Positions 1 to 5,573 of a stretch of DNA of 5,573 nt are shown piece after piece. This DNA is from an uncultured Novosphingobium sp. (GTDB taxonomy: Bacteria; Pseudomonadota; Alphaproteobacteria; Sphingomonadales; Sphingomonadaceae). The DNA is taken from the NCBI GenBank assembly GCA_937860195.1, contig CALMBN010000129.1, positions 1-5,573 of the forward strand. The letters are read 5' to 3'. Both the position numbers and the translations under genes were made by a program. The stretch's first letter is position 1, and the number at the start of each line of letters is the position of its first letter. The notes under the pieces are model-generated. The model had not been told where the DNA came from and did not search any database. It saw only the letters and a list, made by a program, of their open reading frames with translations.

Positions 1-577
1 GCGGGAGGCCGCGCCACTCGGGCGAGAACGCCATGACAGCGTCAGTCGGCCCCACCCCGATCCCGCCAAGCTCGTAGCGGTAGCGCTCGAGCATCAGGTT
101 GATCCCAGCGCTCGAACCGATTTCAAGGCATTCGAAGCGCGCGGGCAGGCTTTGTCCGGCCAGCCACAGCATCGCCACGATGAAATTGGATGAGCGACCC
201 GCCTCGTTGGTCTGCGGCGGTCCGGCGAGCCAGGGGAGCAAGTCTGCGGCGCGGCGGGCGAGGACATCCGCCACAACCGTCGTGTCGTCCGCCGGTTCAC
301 CGCGATAGATCGCGCTCAGGGCCGGTTCCGACTCGTCCAGATGCAGCGCGTGCATTCCTCCGGCGGCGCGAAGCGGCAGCGCATCGGCCAGGGGCGCGCC
401 CTGCCAGCCCCGGATGCGATCGAGAAACGGGTCGTGACCGGCTCCGTCCAGCGCACTCAGCAGCGCCTCGACCACGCGCGCAGTCACCGGCGCGTCATTG
501 GCACGGCAATACTTGACCTGGTTGCGGAACGCCTCACGCACTGCGTCGCCGCCGGTCTCGTACAGCGTCTGCGTCAT
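1..577 (-). CDS. DUF2332 family protein, partial (C-terminus beyond the left edge)
   Basis: An uninterrupted minus-strand reading frame of 192 codons begins at ATG 577-575 and leaves the window without a stop. The start is supported by an AGGGGG Shine-Dalgarno sequence six bases upstream; an ATG at 582-580 is out of frame and meets TGA after one codon. The protein opens MTQTLYETGGDAVREAF and has the layout I associate with DUF2332: an N-terminal helical part with RNQVKYCRAND (18-28), then RIRGWQGAPLADALPLRAAG, then a Rossmann-like segment with FECLEIGSSAGINL (148-161). The EIGSSAGIN stretch (152-160) resembles the glycine-rich SAM-binding motif I of class I methyltransferases. Family members are usually about 340-360 residues, so roughly half is present. 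No signal peptide or membrane segment is visible. The biochemical function is unknown; methyltransferase activity is only a guess from the motif. It diverges from the histidine genes and nothing in the sequence ties it to them. Confidence 0.85.
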   Translation of the reverse strand, partial: MTQTLYETGGDAVREAFRNQVKYCRANDAPVTARVVEALLSALDGAGHDPFLDRIRGWQGAPLADALPLRAAGGMHALHLDESEPALSAIYRGEPADDTTVVADVLARRAADLLPWLAGPPQTNEAGRSSNFIVAMLWLAGQSLPARFECLEIGSSAGINLMLERYRYELGGIGVGPTDAVMAFSPEWRGLP

Positions 578-583
578 CGCATT

Positions 584-589
584 CCCCCT
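584..589 (-). promoter_or_regulatory. Ribosome binding site of the DUF2332 gene
   Basis: Read on the minus strand, AGGGGG lies six bases upstream of ATG 577-575. It fixes this ATG as the start over the out-of-frame ATG at 582-580. The site lies within a tandem CCCTGAT repeat (586-599, plus strand). Confidence 0.6.
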
Positions 590-634
590 GATCCCTGATG
601 TCTGGCCCGGTTGCCCTTTGCCTGCCCGCCCCGT

Positions 635-639
635 AAGGG
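635..639 (+). promoter_or_regulatory. Ribosome binding site of hisG
   Basis: AAGGG lies seven bases before ATG 647. It selects this ATG over the in-frame TTG at 611, which would add twelve residues (TTG-encoded first residue, then [11 protein letters not shown]) that do not fit the HisG family and has no good Shine-Dalgarno sequence. Confidence 0.65.
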
Positions 640-646
640 CCGCGCC

Positions 647-1303
647 ATGCTCGCCCCACTCATCTTCGCCGTGCCGAAAGGCCGCATCCTCGAGGAGGCG
701 CTGCCGTTGCTGGCGCGTGCCGGGGTGGTGCCCGAGGCGGCGTTCCACGACAAGTCCTCGCGCGCGCTCTCCTTCGCCACCAGTCGCGACGACCTGCGGC
801 TGATCCGCGTCCGCGCCTTCGATGTCGCGACATTCGTGGCGCACGGCGCGGCGCAGGCCGGGATCGTCGGCTCCGACGTGGTCGAGGAATTCGCCTACTC
901 TGATCTCTACGCGCCGGTTGATCTGGGCATCGGGCACTGCCGCCTGTCGGTGGCCGAGCCTGCCGGACAAGCCGCTGCTGCCGGCCACGCCAGCCACCTG
1001 CGCGTCGCCAGCAAGTATCCCAACCTCACCCGCCGTCACTTTGAACAGCAAGGCGTGCAGGCCGAGGTGGTCAAGCTCAACGGCGCGATGGAACTGGCCC
1101 CCGGGCTTGGTCTGGCCAGCCGGATCGTCGATCTCGTTTCGAGCGGCCGCACGCTCAAGGACAACGGCCTCGTCGAAACACGTGTGATCCTGCAAGTCTC
1201 GGCCCGGTTGATCGTCAATCGTGCTGCGCTGAAGACCGACGAGCGGGTCGCTGCGCTGGTTGAGCGGTTCCGGGCGCTGGCCAACGAAGTGAAAGCCGCC
1301 TGA
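647..1303 (+). CDS. hisG: ATP phosphoribosyltransferase, short form (HisG-S catalytic subunit)
   Basis: HisG condenses ATP with PRPP to give phosphoribosyl-ATP and pyrophosphate, the first committed step of cytoplasmic histidine biosynthesis. The 218-residue product has the family landmarks in order: [13 protein letters not shown] (7-19), [12 protein letters not shown] (70-81), [25 protein letters not shown], and the PRPP-binding signature [15 protein letters not shown] then VSSGRTL (D162-L170). It ends at about the length of the two catalytic lobes and lacks the C-terminal regulatory domain of the roughly 300-residue enterobacterial enzyme. In the family, short forms work as hetero-octamers with HisZ, a histidyl-tRNA-synthetase-like regulatory subunit that carries histidine feedback. 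hisZ is not in this window. The ATG at 647 has an AAGGG Shine-Dalgarno sequence. The stop TGA shares its final A with the hisD start (TGATG), so the two genes are probably translationally coupled. Confidence 0.97.
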   Translation: MLAPLIFAVPKGRILEEALPLLARAGVVPEAAFHDKSSRALSFATSRDDLRLIRVRAFDVATFVAHGAAQAGIVGSDVVEEFAYSDLYAPVDLGIGHCRLSVAEPAGQAAAAGHASHLRVASKYPNLTRRHFEQQGVQAEVVKLNGAMELAPGLGLASRIVDLVSSGRTLKDNGLVETRVILQVSARLIVNRAALKTDERVAALVERFRALANEVKAA

Positions 1304-2595
1304 TGCTGCGCCTTAACACCCGAGATGCCAGCTTTGCTGCGGCCTTCAAGCGGCTGGTTTCCGACCGGCGCGAAAGCAGTGACGATGTCGCGCGCGATGT
1401 CTCGGTGATCATCGGCGACGTCAGGAACCGCGGCGAGGCGGCGCTGGTTGATGCGACTGCCCGGTTCGATGGCCACCGGCTGGTCACTGACGACGATTGG
1501 CGGGTATCGCTTGAGGACTGTCACGAAGCATACGAAGCGCTCAAACCCGATCTGCGCGCGGCGCTGGAACTGGCCGCCCAGAGGATTCGCGCGTTCCACG
1601 AAAAGCAGCGCCCCAAGAACCGGGATGAGACCGACGAACTCGGGGTGCGAATGGGCGCAGTGTGGCGACCGGTTGATGCGGCCGGTCTTTACGTTCCGGG
1701 CGGGCGGGCCGCATATCCGTCCTCGCTGCTGATGAACGCGATCCCGGCGAAGGTCGCTGGGGTTGAACGGCTGGTGGTGGTCACCCCCAGCCCCAAGGGA
1801 GTTTTGAACCCGCTGGTTCTCGCCGCTGCGCACCTGGCAGGAGTCGACGAAGTCTGGCGGATCGGCGGCGCGCAGGCGATTGCAGCGCTGGCCTATGGCA
1901 CGGCGCGGATTGATCCGGTCGATACCGTCGTCGGCCCCGGCAACGCCTGGGTCGCCGAAGCCAAGCGCCAGCTTTATGGCGTGGTCGGGATCGACATGGT
2001 CGCAGGGCCGAGCGAAATTCTGCTGATTGCAGATGGCCAGAATGATCCCGATTGGACTGCCGCCGATTTGCTCAGCCAGGCCGAACACGATCCGGCCGCG
2101 CAATCCATCCTGATCACCGATGATCCGCTGTTCGCCGATATGGTGGCCGACCGGATCGGGGTGGAACTGGCGATGCTGCCCAGCGCACGGGTCGCGGCGG
2201 AAAGCTGGAACACCCACGGTGTGATCATCGAGGTCGCGAACATGGATGAGGCCCCTGCCCTCGCCAATGCGCTGGCCGCCGAACACGTCCAGATCGCAAC
2301 TGATAATCCGGAAAAGCTGTTCAAGCAGATCCGCCACGCCGGATCGGTGTTCCTCGGCCGGATGACTCCTGAAGCGGTCGGAGACTACGTTGCCGGGCCC
2401 AACCACGTCCTCCCCACCGGTCGCCGCGCGCGATTTTCTTCAGGTCTTTCGGTGCTCGATTTCATGAAGCGGACCAGTTTTATTGAGCTCGATGAAGCGG
2501 CGCTCAAGGCGATCGGTCCAGCCGCGATCGAACTGGCTGAAGCCGAAGGGCTGACCGCCCATGCCCGTTCAATCGAAGTGAGACTGGGAATATGA
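1303..2595 (+). CDS. hisD: Histidinol dehydrogenase
   Basis: HisD carries out the last two steps of histidine synthesis, oxidising L-histidinol through histidinal to L-histidine with two NAD+. It is a zinc-dependent cytoplasmic homodimer. At 430 residues it is the usual length (E. coli 434). Visible landmarks are YVPGGRAAYPSS (130-141), GPGNAWVAEAKRQLYG from about 211, and the signature GIDMVAGPSE (229-238). Residues matching the known zinc ligands are Q259 and H262 (in SQAEHDP), D361 (in GDYVAGPNHVLPTGRRARF) and H420 (in LTAHARSIE). The catalytic Glu-His pair is E327-H328 in LAAEHVQIAT. All key residues are present, so the enzyme should be active. The start overlaps the hisG stop (TGATG) behind a weak AAGTGAAAG at 1287-1295. 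The end overlaps the nusB start (ATGA). Its position directly after hisG suits co-expression of the first and last pathway enzymes. Confidence 0.98.
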   Translation: MLRLNTRDASFAAAFKRLVSDRRESSDDVARDVSVIIGDVRNRGEAALVDATARFDGHRLVTDDDWRVSLEDCHEAYEALKPDLRAALELAAQRIRAFHEKQRPKNRDETDELGVRMGAVWRPVDAAGLYVPGGRAAYPSSLLMNAIPAKVAGVERLVVVTPSPKGVLNPLVLAAAHLAGVDEVWRIGGAQAIAALAYGTARIDPVDTVVGPGNAWVAEAKRQLYGVVGIDMVAGPSEILLIADGQNDPDWTAADLLSQAEHDPAAQSILITDDPLFADMVADRIGVELAMLPSARVAAESWNTHGVIIEVANMDEAPALANALAAEHVQIATDNPEKLFKQIRHAGSVFLGRMTPEAVGDYVAGPNHVLPTGRRARFSSGLSVLDFMKRTSFIELDEAALKAIGPAAIELAEAEGLTAHARSIEVRLGI

Positions 2596-3038
2596 AGGCC
2601 CGTTCAAAAGCGCGCGCCGCCGCGCGGCTTGCTGCCGTGCAGGCGCTCTACCAACGCGATATGGAAGGCACCGCGCTCGAGCGGCTGCTCGACGAGTTCC
2701 ACCAGCACCGGCTGGGCGCAGAGATCGAAGGTGATCAATACGCCGATGCGGAGGTCGCGTTCTTCGACGATATTGTGAAGGGTGTGGCTGCCCGCCGCGA
2801 CGAGATTGACGGGCACCTGACCGCCAAATTGGCTGAGGGCTGGAAGGTGGAGCGGCTCGACAAGACCATGCTCCAGATCCTGCGCGCCGGGGCGTTCGAA
2901 CTCATCGCCCGCACCGACGTGCCGACCGGTTCGGTGATCAGCGAATATGTCGACGTGGCGCACGCCTTTTTCGAAGCGCGCGAGGCGAAGTTCGTCAACG
3001 GCGTGCTGGATGCGGTGGCAAAGGTGGTTCGCAGCTGA
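2592..3038 (+). CDS. nusB: Transcription antitermination factor NusB
   Basis: NusB is a small all-helical RNA-binding protein. With NusE (ribosomal protein S10) it binds the boxA element of rRNA leaders and helps assemble the antitermination complex on RNA polymerase. The 148-residue product has the family length and layout: a basic N-terminus (KARSKARAAAR) running into ARLAAVQALYQRDMEG (11-26), a central helical part with DDIVKGV, then RLDKTMLQILRAGAFEL (88-104), VPTGSVISEYVDVAHAF and the C-terminal EAKFVNGVLDAVAKVVRS (131-148). The basic N-terminus fits boxA binding. The ATG overlaps the hisD stop as ATGA, with a weak AAGTGAG nine bases upstream (2576-2582). In many bacteria nusB follows ribH; here it follows hisD. 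The next gene is thiL, a common nusB neighbour. Confidence 0.97.
   Translation: MKARSKARAAARLAAVQALYQRDMEGTALERLLDEFHQHRLGAEIEGDQYADAEVAFFDDIVKGVAARRDEIDGHLTAKLAEGWKVERLDKTMLQILRAGAFELIARTDVPTGSVISEYVDVAHAFFEAREAKFVNGVLDAVAKVVRS
3021..3027 (+). promoter_or_regulatory. Ribosome binding site of thiL, inside the end of nusB
   Basis: AAGGTGG differs by one base from the ideal AAGGAGG and ends seven bases before the CTG at 3035-3037. It lies in the last codons of nusB. The only other candidate start, TTG 3065, has no comparable site close upstream. The position therefore favours the CTG. Confidence 0.55.
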
Positions 3039-3901
3039 CCGGCGAGGCATCCTTCATCGCCGCCTTGCGCACTATCGCCAAGCACTCTGCCGCGCGTGAT
3101 CTCAATGACGATTGCGCTGTGCTTGAACTTGGCACCGAAACGCTGATCCTGACCCATGACACGATGGTCGAAGGGGTTCATTTCCTGCCCGGGCAATCCG
3201 GTGAAGACCTGGCGTGGAAGCTGGTGGCCAGCAATATGTCCGATCTGGCGGCCAAAGGTGCAATGCCCCTCGGCGTGCTGCTGGCTTATCAGCTGGGATC
3301 GGACGATGCCGACTTCCTGCGTGGGCTGGAGGCATCCTTGCAGCACTTTGGAGCTGTCTTGCTGGGCGGCGATACGGTCAGCGCCAACGGCCCGCGCAGT
3401 CTGGGCCTGACCGCAATTGGAACAGCGACCCATTGCCCGGTTCCCTCTCGGGCCGGAGCAAAGCCCGGCCACGGCCTGTGGATCACCGGCCCGGTCGGTG
3501 CGGCGCTTATCGGATTTGAGGCGCTCAAAACCAGTTCTGGAGATTCCAGTTTCTACCGGCGCGGACAGGCCTTGCTGACCGAAGGCCAGGCCCTCGCCCC
3601 GTTGGTCAGCGCGATGATGGACGTGTCGGACGGGTTGCTGCTCGATGCCCGCCGGATGGCCGAAGCGTCCCGTGTGACGATCGCCATCGACCGCAATGCC
3701 GTGCCGATCGCCACTCCCGAACAGCGCCGCGACGAGGCGCTGACCTGGGGCGAGGATTATCAGCTGCTGTTCACTGCCCCAGCCGATGCTGCCTTGCCCT
3801 GCCCCGTCCACCGGATCGGCACCGTTCGAGAGCGCGGGCCGGAGCCGTTGCTGCTCGATGGCGTGGCCCCCACGGGCAAACTCGGCTTTGAGCACGGCTG
3901 A
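3035..3901 (+). CDS. thiL: Thiamine-monophosphate kinase, probable CTG start
   Basis: ThiL phosphorylates thiamine monophosphate with ATP to give thiamine diphosphate, the active cofactor. It belongs to the PurM/SelD ATP-binding superfamily. Counting from CTG 3035 it has 288 residues (E. coli about 325). Landmarks in order: NDDCAVL (24-30, metal/ATP-binding aspartates), THDTMVEGVHFL (40-51), ASNMSDLAAKGAMP (65-78), LLGGDTVS (109-116), SRAGAKPGHGLWITGPVG (138-155), MMDVSDGLLLD (194-204) and TWGEDYQLLF (237-246). The start is uncertain. TTG 3065 is the first conventional codon, but it drops TGEASFIAAL, which looks like the usual ThiL N-terminus (MTGE..FIA.L). CTG 3035 restores this, overlaps the nusB stop as CTGA and has an AAGGTGG site upstream. 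Residues 174-187 read YRRGQALLTEGQAL where I expect an RPxPR motif. All other active-site motifs look intact. It is the last gene of the hisG-hisD-nusB-thiL run. Confidence 0.93.
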   Translation: MTGEASFIAALRTIAKHSAARDLNDDCAVLELGTETLILTHDTMVEGVHFLPGQSGEDLAWKLVASNMSDLAAKGAMPLGVLLAYQLGSDDADFLRGLEASLQHFGAVLLGGDTVSANGPRSLGLTAIGTATHCPVPSRAGAKPGHGLWITGPVGAALIGFEALKTSSGDSSFYRRGQALLTEGQALAPLVSAMMDVSDGLLLDARRMAEASRVTIAIDRNAVPIATPEQRRDEALTWGEDYQLLFTAPADAALPCPVHRIGTVRERGPEPLLLDGVAPTGKLGFEHG

Positions 3902-3928
3902 AAGATGGCAAAACCCGGCCAGAAACCG

Positions 3929-3956
3929 TTGCATTGGCGCGAATCCGCCCTATAGC
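3929..3956 (+). promoter_or_regulatory. Candidate sigma-70-type promoter of hppA
   Basis: TTGCAT (3929-3934) and TATAGC (3951-3956, within CTATAG) are separated by 16 bases, close to housekeeping sigma-factor spacing. It is the best such pair in the thiL-hppA gap and predicts a transcript starting near 3962-3964, giving a leader of about 63-65 bases. This would let hppA be expressed separately from the upstream genes. The call rests on sequence match alone. Confidence 0.5.
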
Positions 3957-3968
3957 TCGCCCCCGGTC

Positions 3969-3988
3969 GCCCCGCCATGCTGCGGGGC
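3969..3988 (+). terminator. GC-rich hairpin: terminator of the thiL operon or leader hairpin of hppA
   Basis: GCCCCGC (3969-3975) pairs perfectly with GCGGGGC (3982-3988) around a six-base loop, CATGCT, and is followed by TTTCG. The stem suits an intrinsic terminator, but the T run is only three long. It sits 67 bases after the thiL stop and just downstream of the candidate hppA promoter. It could therefore end read-through from thiL, form a 5' cap hairpin on the hppA mRNA, or attenuate it. Confidence 0.5.
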
Positions 3989-4010
3989 TTTCGCAATGAA
4001 CAATCAAATT

Positions 4011-4020
4011 AAGGGGGGAG
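4011..4020 (+). promoter_or_regulatory. Ribosome binding site of hppA
   Basis: The purine run AAGGGGGGAG ends six bases before GTG 4027. It is the strongest Shine-Dalgarno-like sequence in the window and supports GTG as the start. In frame, the next stop upstream is TGA 3997-3999, with no ATG, GTG or TTG between. Confidence 0.7.
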
Positions 4021-4026
4021 CGTCCC

Positions 4027-5573
4027 GTGAATCTCGTCACGATCTCGATCATTTTGGGGTTGGTCGCCGTCTTATACGGTGCCTTCACCAGCCGGCAGGT
4101 GCTCAGCGCCTCAGCCGGCAACGAAAAGATGCAGGAAATCGCTGCGGCCATCCAGGAAGGCGCGCAAGCCTATCTGGGACGCCAGTATCGCACCATCGCC
4201 ATGGTTGGCGCGGTCGTGGCACTGCTGGTGGCCTATTTCCTCGGTCCGATTTCGGCGGCGGGCTTCCTGCTCGGCGCGGTGCTTTCGGGCGCGACCGGGT
4301 TCATCGGGATGAACATTTCGGTGCGTTCGAATGTCCGCACCGCAGCGGCCGCGCAGGTCGGATTGCAAGAAGGGCTGACCCTGGCATTCCGCGCCGGCGC
4401 GATCACTGGCATGCTGGTGGCCGGCCTCGCGCTCCTCGCGATTGCGGGCTTCTTCTGGTATCTGACCGGACCTGCTGGCCACACCGTTGGCGGCAATGAC
4501 CGCACCGTAGTCGACGGCCTCGTCGCGCTGGCTTTCGGCGCATCGCTGATCTCAATCTTTGCACGTTTGGGCGGCGGAATTTTCACCAAGGCCGCTGATG
4601 TCGGTGCCGATCTGGTCGGCAAGGTCGAAGCCGGGATCCCCGAAGACGATCCACGCAACCCAGCCGTTATCGCCGATAACGTTGGCGACAACGTTGGCGA
4701 CTGCGCCGGGATGGCGGCCGATCTGTTCGAAACCTATGTCGTCACCATCGGTGCGACCATGGTGCTGACCGCGCTGCTGCTGAAGGGCGCTGACAACCTG
4801 ATGGCGCTGATGAGCCTGCCGCTGCTGATCGGCGGTGTCTGCATCATCACCTCGATCATTGGCACCTATTTCGTCCGCCTTGGTGGCGGCAAGAACATCA
4901 TGGGCGCGATGTACAAGGGCTTCCTGGTCACTGCCGTCCTGTCGATCCCCGCGATCTGGTGGGCGATTTCCTATGCGCTGGGCGACATGGAAACCGCGAT
5001 TGCCGGGCAGGCCTATAACGGCCGCACGCTGTTTTATTGCGGGCTGCTGGGTCTGGTCATCACCGGACTGATCATCTGGATCACCGAGTATTACACCGGC
5101 ACCAATTATCGCCCGGTCCGCTCGATCGCCAAGGCTTCGGAAACCGGCCACGGCACCAACGTGATCCAGGGTCTGGCGATTTCGCTTGAATCGACTGCGC
5201 TGCCGACCCTGGTCATTGTGACCGGGATCATCATCGCGCACCAGCTCGCTGGTCTGATGGGCATTGCCTATGCCGCCACCGCGATGCTGGCATTGGCCGG
5301 GATGGTTGTTGCACTCGACGCTTACGGTCCCGTCACCGACAATGCCGGCGGAATCGCCGAAATGGCCGGTCTCGACGATTCGGTCCGTGAAAAGACCGAC
5401 GCGCTCGACGCGGTGGGCAACACCACCAAGGCTGTGACCAAGGGCTATGCCATCGGATCGGCCGGGCTTGCCGCGCTGGTACTGTTCGCCGCCTACACCA
5501 ACGACCTGAAAGAGTTCTTCCCGGACCTGAAGGTCGATTTCAGCCTTGAGAACCCCTATGTCATCGTCGGGCT
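4027..5573 (+). CDS. hppA: K+-independent proton-translocating membrane pyrophosphatase, partial (3' end beyond the window)
   Basis: HppA hydrolyses pyrophosphate at the inner membrane and uses the energy to pump protons. The 515 codons present are about three quarters of the usual 700 or so residues. The start is GTG behind a strong AAGGGGGGAG site. The sequence alternates hydrophobic spans (for example about 3-20, 124-146, 259-281) with conserved cytoplasmic substrate loops. [11 protein letters not shown] (191-201) and [21 protein letters not shown] (215-235) carry the acidic residues that bind Mg-pyrophosphate. [12 protein letters not shown] starts at 353, [12 protein letters not shown] spans 382-393 and [16 protein letters not shown] spans 431-446. 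[17 protein letters not shown] (464-480) has Lys at 468 and Thr at 471. In characterised members Lys here marks K+-independent H+ pumps, while K+-dependent enzymes, including Na+ pumps, have Ala. No frameshift or missing residue is seen. It has its own candidate promoter and is probably separate from the upstream operon. Confidence 0.97.
   Translation, partial: MNLVTISIILGLVAVLYGAFTSRQVLSASAGNEKMQEIAAAIQEGAQAYLGRQYRTIAMVGAVVALLVAYFLGPISAAGFLLGAVLSGATGFIGMNISVRSNVRTAAAAQVGLQEGLTLAFRAGAITGMLVAGLALLAIAGFFWYLTGPAGHTVGGNDRTVVDGLVALAFGASLISIFARLGGGIFTKAADVGADLVGKVEAGIPEDDPRNPAVIADNVGDNVGDCAGMAADLFETYVVTIGATMVLTALLLKGADNLMALMSLPLLIGGVCIITSIIGTYFVRLGGGKNIMGAMYKGFLVTAVLSIPAIWWAISYALGDMETAIAGQAYNGRTLFYCGLLGLVITGLIIWITEYYTGTNYRPVRSIAKASETGHGTNVIQGLAISLESTALPTLVIVTGIIIAHQLAGLMGIAYAATAMLALAGMVVALDAYGPVTDNAGGIAEMAGLDDSVREKTDALDAVGNTTKAVTKGYAIGSAGLAALVLFAAYTNDLKEFFPDLKVDFSLENPYVIVG

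Larger units (their letters stand above)
578..646. other. Divergent intergenic region between the DUF2332 gene and hisG
   Basis: This 69-bp gap must hold the 5' leaders of both divergent genes unless their promoters lie inside the neighbouring coding sequence. I see no convincing -35/-10 pair on either strand. It contains a perfect tandem repeat of CCCTGAT (586-592 and 593-599). It also has two mutually exclusive short inverted repeats covering the hisG Shine-Dalgarno sequence: GCCCTT 613-618 with AAGGGC 635-640, and GGCCC 604-608 with GGGCC 637-641. In DNA this GC-rich such pairings may be chance. Confidence 0.4.

Noticed and set aside
99..598. Several short plus-strand open frames within the first 600 bases.
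   Set aside because: They overlap the minus-strand DUF2332 reading frame, which is continuous and has a recognisable family pattern and ribosome binding site. The plus-strand frames show none.
611..646. In-frame TTG extension of hisG at 611.
   Set aside because: It adds a proline-rich N-terminus unlike HisG and lacks a good ribosome binding site, whereas ATG 647 has AAGGG at proper spacing and starts right at the conserved N-terminus.
1036..2406. A 456-codon open frame on the minus strand opposite hisG and hisD.
   Set aside because: It lies antisense to two clear enzymes, has no recognisable domain, and its composition (rich in R, G, P, H, Q) is typical of the complement of high-GC coding sequence.
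2735..3934. A 399-codon minus-strand open frame opposite nusB and thiL.
   Set aside because: It is antisense to intact conserved genes, matches no family I recognise and crosses the gene boundary and the intergenic gap. It is a GC-driven shadow frame.
3786..4499. A 237-codon plus-strand frame crossing the thiL end, the gap and the hppA start.
   Set aside because: It is out of frame with both well-supported genes. The residues are low-complexity R, G and P, with no family resemblance.
4552..5241. A 229-codon minus-strand open frame opposite hppA.
   Set aside because: It is rich in D, Q, R and G with no domain, and the plus strand here encodes conserved pyrophosphatase motifs.

Overview
This is an ordinary-looking chromosomal segment of a high-GC alphaproteobacterium, most likely a sphingomonad (Sphingomonadaceae or Erythrobacteraceae). 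Three things suggest this: the protein sequences, the gene order hisG-hisD-nusB-thiL next to a K+-independent proton-pumping pyrophosphatase, and a short-form HisG. The taxon is inferred from remembered family resemblance; no database search was run. No tRNA, rRNA, insertion sequence, CRISPR array or phage gene is visible.

Layout. Positions 1-577 (minus strand) hold the N-terminal 192 residues of a DUF2332-family protein whose C-terminus lies beyond the left edge. A 69-bp divergent gap (578-646) separates it from a plus-strand run of four tightly packed genes: hisG (647-1303), hisD (1303-2595), nusB (2592-3038) and thiL (about 3035-3901). Each junction in the run is a stop/start overlap: TGATG for hisG/hisD, ATGA for hisD/nusB, and apparently CTGA for nusB/thiL. 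This points to one translationally coupled operon. A 125-bp gap (3902-4026) follows, with a candidate promoter, a GC-rich hairpin and a strong Shine-Dalgarno sequence. Then comes hppA, which starts with GTG at 4027 and runs off the right edge after 515 codons.

How the genes work together. HisG and HisD catalyse the first and last steps of histidine biosynthesis. NusB is an rRNA antitermination factor. ThiL makes the active cofactor thiamine diphosphate. HppA couples hydrolysis of pyrophosphate, a by-product of biosynthetic reactions including the HisG step, to proton export. The first four are housekeeping functions that share an operon without sharing a pathway. hppA appears to have its own promoter.

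I found no clear sign of a new biological system. The points most worth checking are the probable CTG start of thiL, the promoter-hairpin leader of hppA, an unusual stretch in ThiL where a proline motif seems to be replaced by a repeated GQAL, and the uncharacterised DUF2332 protein with its methyltransferase-like glycine-rich motif.
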